In this document: one piece after another, positions 14,778-20,040 of the stretch | Layout: every line of letters begins with the position of its first letter | Position numbering within the stretch: the stretch's first letter is position 1 | From: an uncultured Lachnospiraceae bacterium | Lineage (GTDB): Bacteria > Bacillota > Clostridia > Lachnospirales > Lachnospiraceae | Direction: 5' to 3' | DNA length: 20,040 bases | NCBI GenBank assembly: GCA_934338765.1 | Contig: CAKRHL010000021.1 | Coordinates: 1 to 20,040 of the forward strand | Notes under the pieces: model-generated | Databases searched by the model: none | What the model was told of the DNA's origin: nothing | Seen by the model: the letters and a program-made list of their open reading frames with translations, nothing else | Made by a program: the position numbers and the translations under genes

Positions 14778-16796
14778 ATGGAAGAATTACAAAAAATGTC
14801 ACTGGTTGAGTTACGTTTATACGGAAGAAAGCTGGGGATGAAAAACGCAACGACATTTAAAAAGCAGGAATTGATCGGGGAGATTCAGAGGATCCTTGCT
14901 GCACAAGCTGATCAGCCGGGGGGAAGCACAGCGGCTTCCGGTGACAAAAAGAAAGAGAATACAGGAAGGACGACGAGAAAAACAACGTCCAGAAAAAAAA
15001 CTGCAGTGGAAAATGATGAAACGGCGGGAAAGCCGGAAACGGTGCTGGCAGGAGAGCAGGTGCAGGAGAGCGTGTCTGTGCCGGAGGAAAGAACAAGCCG
15101 TCGCATGCGGTATGAAGAGCGTCCGGTGAGAAAGACGGACAGGAGAACGATGAGAAGACCGGTAGATTATGAGGAGAGAAACAATGCCTCAGCGAGATCC
15201 CAGAGACCTGTGGTACGTGGGGGGTATACTTCAAATCTGCAGGAGATGCATACGGTACGTGAGGATAGAAGATACGGGAACGCCAGAGAAGACCGCTACA
15301 GCCGTGATGACAGGAATAGTGGCAGAGAAGACCGCTACAGCCGTGATGACAGGAGTAACGGCAGAGAAGACCGTTACAGCCGTGATGACAGGAGTAACGG
15401 CAGAGACAACCGTTACAGCCGCGATGACCGGAATGGCGGCAGAGAAGACCGCTACAGCCGCGATGACCGGAATGGCGGCAGAGAAGACCGTTACAGCCGT
15501 GACGACCGGAATGGCACAGGTGAGGAGCGGGGAAGCGGTCGTGACAGCTACGGTGTGCATGATAATAGAAGCAACATGCATGAGGAGAATGTGCATACAA
15601 ACCATGTCAATCTGAGAGGCGACGCCGCAACGATGCCGTTTTCGGAGTTGGCACAGCTTGACAGTGGTGAGACCAAGACTGGTATTCTTGAAGTTATGCC
15701 GGAGGGATACGGTTTTGTAAGATGTGACAATTATCTGCCGGGTGAGGCGGATGTATATGTATCTCCTGCAATGATACGTCGTTTTGGGCTTCGCACGGGA
15801 GATATTCTGGTGGGTAATACCCGTATAAAAAATCAAAATGAGAAATTTAGTGCATTGTTATATGTGAATACCGTGAATGGATATACGCTGGAGGAAACCG
15901 CGGGCAGAGTGAAGTTTGAAAATCTGACGCCGGTCTTTCCAAATGAACGGATCCGCCTCGAGGTACCGGGAGCCGGAAACAGCAATATTTCCATGCGTAT
16001 GATGGATCTGATCTCGCCGATCGGCAAGGGCCAGAGAGGAATGATCGTTTCCCAGCCTAAGACAGGTAAGACAACTTTATTAAAGCAGGTAGCCAAATCT
16101 GTGACACACAATCATCCGAATATGCATCTGATCGTGCTTCTGATCGATGAGCGTCCGGAGGAAGTGACAGATATCAAGGAGTCTATACAGGGAGAAAATG
16201 TCGAGGTGATCTATTCTACTTTTGATGAACTGCCGGAAAATCATAAAAGAGTATCTGAAATGGTGATCGAGCGTGCAAAGCGTCTGGTAGAACACGGAGG
16301 GGACGTCATGATCCTTCTGGATTCCATTACCCGTCTGGCAAGGGCTTATAATCTGACAGTACAGCCGAGTGGCCGTACCTTATCCGGTGGTCTGGATCCG
16401 GCAGCTCTTTATATGCCAAAGCGTTTCTTTGGTGCTGCCCGTAATATGAGAGAGGGTGGAAGTCTCACGATCCTTGCAACGGCATTGGTTGATACCGGAA
16501 GTAAAATGGATGATGTGGTATTTGAGGAGTTTAAGGGAACCGGTAATATGGAAATGGTTCTGGACAGAAGCCTGTCTGAGAAACGTCTGTTCCCGGCGAT
16601 CGATCTGCCGAGATCAAGCACCCGCCGGGATGACCTGCTTCTGGAACCGGAGGAGCTGGAGGCCAATTTCCTGATCCGTAAAGCCTTTGGAGGAAATAAG
16701 TCGGAGGAAGCGGTAGAGAATATTATTTCCATGTTCCGAAAGACAAAGGACAATAAAGAACTGATCCAGCTAGTAAAAAAAGTAAAAATTGTCTAA
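14778..16796 (+). CDS. rho: Transcription termination factor Rho with Arg/Asp-rich repeat insert
   Basis: A 672-residue Rho, an RNA-dependent ATPase that releases transcripts from RNA polymerase as a hexamer. Order: a SAP-like N-terminal domain (about 1-40), a Lys/Arg/Glu-rich low-complexity region (about 45-290), the cold-shock-type RNA-binding domain (about 295-370, G-Y-G-F-V-R), then the ATPase domain. Walker A is S-Q-P-K-T-G-K-T near 425-432. Other ATPase landmarks are L-L-I-D-E-R-P-E-E-V-T-D, the Walker B-like V-M-I-L-L-D-S-I-T-R-L-A-R-A-Y-N, and the C-terminal E-F-K-G-T-G-N-M-E-M and R-R-D-D-L-L-L. E. coli Rho has 419 residues; the excess is nearly all the insert, which includes six 13-residue repeats. 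GGAGG before ATG 14778 sets the start. No terminator follows, and rpmE has its own promoter. Confidence 0.97.
   Translation: MEELQKMSLVELRLYGRKLGMKNATTFKKQELIGEIQRILAAQADQPGGSTAASGDKKKENTGRTTRKTTSRKKTAVENDETAGKPETVLAGEQVQESVSVPEERTSRRMRYEERPVRKTDRRTMRRPVDYEERNNASARSQRPVVRGGYTSNLQEMHTVREDRRYGNAREDRYSRDDRNSGREDRYSRDDRSNGREDRYSRDDRSNGRDNRYSRDDRNGGREDRYSRDDRNGGREDRYSRDDRNGTGEERGSGRDSYGVHDNRSNMHEENVHTNHVNLRGDAATMPFSELAQLDSGETKTGILEVMPEGYGFVRCDNYLPGEADVYVSPAMIRRFGLRTGDILVGNTRIKNQNEKFSALLYVNTVNGYTLEETAGRVKFENLTPVFPNERIRLEVPGAGNSNISMRMMDLISPIGKGQRGMIVSQPKTGKTTLLKQVAKSVTHNHPNMHLIVLLIDERPEEVTDIKESIQGENVEVIYSTFDELPENHKRVSEMVIERAKRLVEHGGDVMILLDSITRLARAYNLTVQPSGRTLSGGLDPAALYMPKRFFGAARNMREGGSLTILATALVDTGSKMDDVVFEEFKGTGNMEMVLDRSLSEKRLFPAIDLPRSSTRRDDLLLEPEELEANFLIRKAFGGNKSEEAVENIISMFRKTKDNKELIQLVKKVKIV
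15285..15518 (+). repeat. Six 39-bp tandem repeats in rho
   Basis: In-frame copies of R-E-D-R-Y-S-R-D-D-R-N-G-G (residues 170-247), with small changes: N-S-G, S-N-G twice, one R-D-N-R, N-G-G twice, and a last copy ending N-G-T. Bases differ mainly at third codon positions and at the last residues. Confidence 0.93.
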
Positions 16797-16805
16797 GAAA
16801 AGTGC

Positions 16806-16834
16806 TTGCATTTGAAATGACGCTATGATATACT
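16806..16834 (+). promoter_or_regulatory. Sigma-A-type promoter of rpmE
   Basis: TTGCAT at 16806-16811, a 17-base spacer, TATACT at 16829-16834. Predicted transcription start near 16841, leaving a leader of about 58 bases that holds the hairpin at 16859-16878. Confidence 0.82.
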
Positions 16835-16858
16835 GAGTAAGTTGTGTGTAAGTAATAG

Positions 16859-16887
16859 GTTATCCCTGTCAGGATAACGAAAGGAGG
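16859..16887 (+). promoter_or_regulatory. Hairpin next to the rpmE ribosome site
   Basis: GTTATCC (16859-16865) and GGATAAC (16872-16878) form a perfect 7-bp stem with a six-base loop, ending one base before the ribosome site AAAGGAGG (16880-16887). TAAC in the 3' arm could instead pair with GTTA just after the ribosome site (16887-16890), a weak alternative. Structured leaders are known upstream of L31 genes in several bacterial groups, so autoregulation by L31 is plausible, but this is inference. Confidence 0.5.
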
Positions 16888-16898
16888 TTACTAACATC

Positions 16899-17105
16899 AT
16901 GAGAGAAGGAATTCATCCTAATTATTATCAGGCAAAGGTTGTCTGCAACTGTGGAAATGAGTTTGTAACAGGTTCTACAAAGGAAGAGATCCATGTAGAA
17001 ATCTGCTCTAAATGCCATTCATTCTACACCGGACAGCAGAAGGCTGTTAAAGCTCGTGGTGCGATTGATAAATTCAATCGTCGTTATGGCATTAACGCAA
17101 ACTAG
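16899..17105 (+). CDS. rpmE: 50S ribosomal protein L31, zinc-binding (type A) form
   Basis: A 68-residue ribosomal protein of the large subunit that helps bridge the two subunits. M-R-E-G-I-H-P-N-Y is the classic L31 start. Cys16, Cys18, Cys36 and Cys39 (C-N-C...C-S-K-C) form the zinc site, so this is the C+ type rather than the zinc-free paralogue made in zinc starvation. It ends [18 protein letters not shown] stands eleven bases before ATG 16899. It lies between rho and the DUF1385 gene and has its own promoter and a hairpin leader. Confidence 0.97.
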   Translation: MREGIHPNYYQAKVVCNCGNEFVTGSTKEEIHVEICSKCHSFYTGQQKAVKARGAIDKFNRRYGINAN

Positions 17106-17136
17106 CGGGATATTTGGCCGGGGAGGCCGGTCTTTC

Positions 17137-17173
17137 AAATGGTCACAGTACCTTTGTGGTATTGTGACCATTT
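17137..17173 (+). terminator. Long hairpin after rpmE, probable terminator
   Basis: AAATGGTCACAGTACC (17137-17152) pairs with GGTATTGTGACCATTT (17158-17173) over 16 bp with a single G-U and a five-base loop. What follows is GTGTTAATTAA, so the U-tract is weak and termination would be imperfect. A small GGCC...GGCC hairpin lies just upstream (17117-17129). The stem's near-perfect pairing could also protect the rpmE transcript's 3' end. Confidence 0.55.
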
Positions 17174-17190
17174 GTGTTAATTAATAATTT

Positions 17191-17205
17191 GGTTACGGTG
17201 TAACC
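17191..17205 (+). promoter_or_regulatory. Short palindrome before a TATGAT box
   Basis: GGTTAC (17191-17196) and GTAACC (17200-17205) are inverted copies around GGT, directly followed by TATGAT (17206-17211), which could be a -10 box for the DUF1385 gene. No good -35 is seen at the right distance, so a site for a regulator or a chance palindrome are both possible. Confidence 0.3.
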
Positions 17206-17236
17206 TATGATTTAGTGGTTAGGAAGGAACGATACG

Positions 17237-19102
17237 ATGAAATCATCAGGAATTGGCGGGCAGGCAGTACTCGAGGGAGTTATGATGCGTAACCGCGACA
17301 GATACGCAGTCGCTGTCAGAAAGTCCGATGGAGAAATTTCTGTTAATAACTGGAACACGGGGAGCGTACGGGACAAGCATATCCTGCTTCGTCTGCCGGT
17401 CGTTCGCGGTGTTGTGGCATTTATAGAGTCATTGATACTGGGAATTAAGACACTGACCTATTCCTCGAGCTTTATTGAGGAGGATGAGGAGCAGTCCGAA
17501 AAAGTGGAAGTGGCGGAGGTATCCACGCGGAAGGAAATGCTGGAAAATATTCTGATCGTGGCATTGTCGATTTTGCTGGCGGTTGGTTTTTTTATGATAC
17601 TTCCTTTTGCTATGTCGAAGCTGTTTCAGAGCAGGGTACATTCTCAAATGATACTTACTGTCATTGAGGCAGTTTTAAAGATATTATTATTTCTGGGATA
17701 TGTTGTGGCAATTTCCTTTTTGAGTGATATCAAACGGACGCTTATGTATCACGGAGCGGAACATAAGACCATCAATTGTGTGGAGAATGGTCTGGATCTG
17801 ACGGTGGAAAATGTGAAAAAGCAGTCCCGTTTTCATAGAAGATGTGGAACGAGCTTTCTGCTGGTTGTTATGCTTGTGAGTATCATTTTCTTTTTCTTTA
17901 TTCAGATAGATAATCTCTGGCTTCAGATGCTTTACCGGGTTCTGTTGATCCCGGTTGTAGCCGGTGTGTCCTTTGAATTGATCCAGTTTGTAGGTAATTC
18001 GGACAATAAGCTGGTATTATGGATCAGCAAGCCGGGACTTTGGCTGCAGAGGTTGACTACACGGGAGCCGGATGATGGCATGATCGAGGTGGCTATCGCA
18101 TCCGTGGAGGCGGTTTTCGACTGGAGAGCATATCAGGCGGAGCTGCAGAAGGAAATGGCGCACCGCAGCCGGAGAAAGAAAAAGGCAGAGAAGAGAAAGA
18201 AGGAGCTGGCGAAAGAGAAAGAAGAAGCAGCTTTTGCTGATGAGGATACAGAAACATATGATGAGACCGGGATTTTCACTGGAAAACCGGAGGAAACCGA
18301 TGAGACTGTCTGGAGCCGCAGTGGAGCCACAGTGATGGAGAAGCCGGAGACGGAAAATAAGAAAGCCGTGGAATCTCTGTCAAATGAGGAGAAAACAAAA
18401 GAGGATCAGAAAGAGCCGGAGACAGACAGGGAAGAAGCCGTGGAATCTCTGCCAAAGAGGGAGAAAAAGAAAACGGCTCGGAAAAAACCAGAAGTAAACT
18501 GGGAAGCGGTGAAAGAGGCAGCGGAAGAAGATGTAAAAGAACATGTGTCCGAAAAAGAGGACATAATACCGGAAAACAATTCGGAAAAGCCTGCTGTGGA
18601 GGTGCCGGAGGACAACAAAAAAACAGAGAAGGCTGCCAAAGAGCAGACAAGAGCCGGCAGAAAGCCGCAAAAAACAGACAACCGGACAGAGAAACAGTGC
18701 GGAAACACGGAGAAAGCTGCAGATGCGCAGGATAATACCTCAGAGGTCAGAAGAAGGCGGAGCAGCGTAAGCCGCAAACAGGAGAAGAAATCAGGCGGTG
18801 TTGCCGGAATCCTTGACCGGCTTCCGAAGTCAAAGAAACGGCGGGAGCTGGAGGCGCGCGAGGAGAGATACCGGAACCGTGCAGCGGAGCGTATGCGTCA
18901 GATCAAGGAGCAGGAGGCCAGAGAGGCTGCCCATGAGAGAGCTTATCAGGAAGCAAAGAAGCGCAGGGCTGAGCGTCTTGCAGCCACACAGGAGCTTCCG
19001 AAGCTGGATGAGGGAAGGATAGCGGCACCGAAGGTGACAATAGAGCAGGAAGCAGATGAGTTAAAGAGTCTGGATCGTTTCTTTGATGATAAGAAGAATT
19101 AG
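17237..19102 (+). CDS. DUF1385 membrane protein (YqhQ-like) with charged C-terminal extension
   Basis: A 621-residue protein. Residues 1-300 match DUF1385/YqhQ: I-G-G-Q-A-V-L-E-G-V-M-M-R at the start, then R-L-P-V-V-R-G, and the hallmark Y-H-G-A-E-H-K-T-I-N-C (171-181) with R-F-H-R-R-C-G-T-S-F. Three or four hydrophobic helices (about 100-125, 135-160, 205-225, 230-250) put it in the membrane. The function of the family is not established. Residues from about 300 on are a Glu/Lys/Arg-rich, low-complexity, probably cytoplasmic tail of about 320 residues, with a 24-residue tandem repeat and a predicted coiled-coil rhythm near the end. B. subtilis YqhQ, about 320 residues as I recall, lacks it. 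GGAAGGA at 17222-17228 precedes ATG 17237. In many Clostridia this gene lies between rpmE and prmC, as here. Confidence 0.92.
   Translation: MKSSGIGGQAVLEGVMMRNRDRYAVAVRKSDGEISVNNWNTGSVRDKHILLRLPVVRGVVAFIESLILGIKTLTYSSSFIEEDEEQSEKVEVAEVSTRKEMLENILIVALSILLAVGFFMILPFAMSKLFQSRVHSQMILTVIEAVLKILLFLGYVVAISFLSDIKRTLMYHGAEHKTINCVENGLDLTVENVKKQSRFHRRCGTSFLLVVMLVSIIFFFFIQIDNLWLQMLYRVLLIPVVAGVSFELIQFVGNSDNKLVLWISKPGLWLQRLTTREPDDGMIEVAIASVEAVFDWRAYQAELQKEMAHRSRRKKKAEKRKKELAKEKEEAAFADEDTETYDETGIFTGKPEETDETVWSRSGATVMEKPETENKKAVESLSNEEKTKEDQKEPETDREEAVESLPKREKKKTARKKPEVNWEAVKEAAEEDVKEHVSEKEDIIPENNSEKPAVEVPEDNKKTEKAAKEQTRAGRKPQKTDNRTEKQCGNTEKAADAQDNTSEVRRRRSSVSRKQEKKSGGVAGILDRLPKSKKRRELEAREERYRNRAAERMRQIKEQEAREAAHERAYQEAKKRRAERLAATQELPKLDEGRIAAPKVTIEQEADELKSLDRFFDDKKN
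18347..18490 (+). repeat. Two 72-bp tandem repeats in the tail of the DUF1385 gene
   Basis: Residues 371-394 and 395-418 each begin E-T and contain A-V-E-S-L followed by a Glu/Lys-rich run. The bases coding K-A-V-E-S-L / E-A-V-E-S-L are almost identical (GCCGTGGAATCTCTG in both). The units fall in the low-complexity extension, not the conserved domain. Confidence 0.7.
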
Positions 19103-19152
19103 CGGCCGGTGTCATAAACGAAATTTGCGGAGATAAGGACAGGAGGTTGTAA

Positions 19153-19983
19153 ATGACCTGGAGAGAGCTTCTTACAGAGGGAAAAAGGACTCTGGCAGCC
19201 TGTGGGATTGAGGATGCGGAGCTTGATGCCTGGATTTTGCTGGAATATATCAGTCATATGGACAGGGCGGGCTTTTTTCTGCGGCAGCAGGAGGAAGCCT
19301 CGCAGGAGGATGCCCGGCAGTATCGCGGTCTGATCCGTCAGCGGGGCAGTCATATTCCGGTTCAGCATCTGACCGGCACGCAGGAGTTTATGGGACTGGG
19401 ATTTATTGTATCTCCGGATGTATTGGTGCCGAGGCAGGATACAGAGCTTCTGGTGGAAAAACTGCTCCCGCTGTCTGACGGGAAGAAAGTGCTGGATGTC
19501 TGTACCGGGTCCGGGTGCATTGCCGTATCGCTGGCAAAGCTTGGTACACCGGAGCTTGTGGATGCTACAGATCTTTCGGAAAAAGCCCTTACGATTGCAG
19601 GGAAGAATGCACAGAGGCTGGAGGCAGATATTACATTTTATCAGGGAGATCTGCTGGAAAATATATCCGGAAAGTATGATATTATTGTATCCAATCCACC
19701 CTATATTGCCTCAGAGGTGGTACGTGGCCTGATGCCGGAGGTGAAGGATCACGAACCGAGGATGGCGTTAGACGGTGGCGAGGATGGCCTGGAGCTGTAC
19801 CGGCGTCTGCTGGAGCAGGTGCCGCCGCATCTGGAAGCCGGTGGGATCCTTGCTGTGGAGATCGGGTATGATCAGGGAAAGGCTGTGACGTCGTTATTTA
19901 AGGAACATGGCTTTGAGCAAATAGAATGCTGTCAGGATCTTTGTGGAAACGACAGGGTTGTGACAGGCATCAGAAAAGGATAA
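19153..19983 (+). CDS. prmC: Release factor glutamine N5-methyltransferase
   Basis: A 276-residue SAM-dependent methyltransferase that methylates the Gln of the G-G-Q motif in peptide release factors RF1 and RF2. A helical N-terminal domain (about 1-75) binds the factor. The SAM site is V-L-D-V-C-T-G-S-G-C-I at 113-123 and the catalytic N-P-P-Y-I lies at 181-185. V-P-R-Q-D-T-E (about residues 92-98) is also characteristic. ACAGGAGG precedes ATG 19153 at normal distance. It lies 50 bases after the DUF1385 gene with no terminator between, so it is probably co-transcribed. In related genomes prfA often follows; it is not visible in the 57 bases left here. Confidence 0.95.
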   Translation: MTWRELLTEGKRTLAACGIEDAELDAWILLEYISHMDRAGFFLRQQEEASQEDARQYRGLIRQRGSHIPVQHLTGTQEFMGLGFIVSPDVLVPRQDTELLVEKLLPLSDGKKVLDVCTGSGCIAVSLAKLGTPELVDATDLSEKALTIAGKNAQRLEADITFYQGDLLENISGKYDIIVSNPPYIASEVVRGLMPEVKDHEPRMALDGGEDGLELYRRLLEQVPPHLEAGGILAVEIGYDQGKAVTSLFKEHGFEQIECCQDLCGNDRVVTGIRKG

Positions 19984-20040
19984 AGTCTGAGGAGAATTGT
20001 AGTAAACCCCGGAGCTTATACTATTGTGAAGGGGATGATC

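Noticed and set aside
15285..15518. CRISPR array or other spaced repeat at the 39-bp repeats
   Set aside because: Copies are adjacent with no unique spacers, stay in frame and encode a continuous peptide inside rho.
14857..15600. A 247-codon minus-strand frame rich in Cys and His opposite the rho repeats
   Set aside because: The apparent Cys/His repeats are only the antisense reading of the Arg/Asp repeat of rho; there is no start signal.
19984..20040. Start of prfA or another gene in the last 57 bases
   Set aside because: ATG 20035 has only GGGG directly against it and two codons remain. A TTGTAG...TACTAT pair (19997-20024, 16-base spacer) could be a promoter but is too weak to list.

Overview
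The window looks like a chromosomal segment of a Gram-positive anaerobe of the class Clostridia, most likely a Lachnospiraceae-type gut bacterium. The grounds are strong Shine-Dalgarno sites at nearly every gene, consensus sigma-A-like promoters, a tyrosine T-box leader, a DUF4364-type protein, a TIGR01212-type radical SAM protein, and the order rho, rpmE, yqhQ-like (DUF1385), prmC. This is inferred from gene content; no search was run.

Region 1 (1-9900, + strand) is the tail of a type IV pilus / type II secretion-like minor pilin operon: the C-terminal part of a probable pilin-like protein, a large PilX-like membrane-anchored protein, two class III-signal prepilins, and a giant (about 1819 aa) membrane-anchored extracellular protein resembling DUF5057-type proteins. 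The genes are 9-82 bases apart with a ribosome site before each, and no promoter is seen between them. The assembly ATPase, platform protein and prepilin peptidase are not here and presumably lie upstream. This is the least described part of the window. Plausibly the minor pilins form a tip that carries or displays the giant protein; that is inference.

Region 2 (about 9940-11640, + strand) is tyrS under a promoter and a complete T-box riboswitch (specifier TAC, antiterminator and terminator visible). It ends in a strong bidirectional terminator shared with the convergent operon.

Region 3 (14551 down to 11660, - strand) is a three-gene operon: malic enzyme, TIGR01212-type radical SAM protein (overlapping by one base in TAATG) and a DUF4364 protein. 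The radical SAM protein carries a repeat-containing insert directly after its iron-sulfur motif.

Region 4 (14619-20040, + strand) is an information-processing cluster: rho with a long Arg/Asp-rich tandem-repeat insert, rpmE (zinc-binding L31) with its own promoter and a hairpin leader, a DUF1385 membrane protein with a long charged C-terminal extension, and prmC (release-factor methyltransferase). The last 57 bases contain no gene I can name.

No tRNA, rRNA, CRISPR array, insertion sequence or phage gene was seen. The most notable points are the pilin/giant-protein cassette with calcium-loop motifs, a pilin whose only usual start codon lies inside its own Shine-Dalgarno site, and three housekeeping proteins (Rho, radical SAM, DUF1385) expanded by low-complexity tandem repeats.
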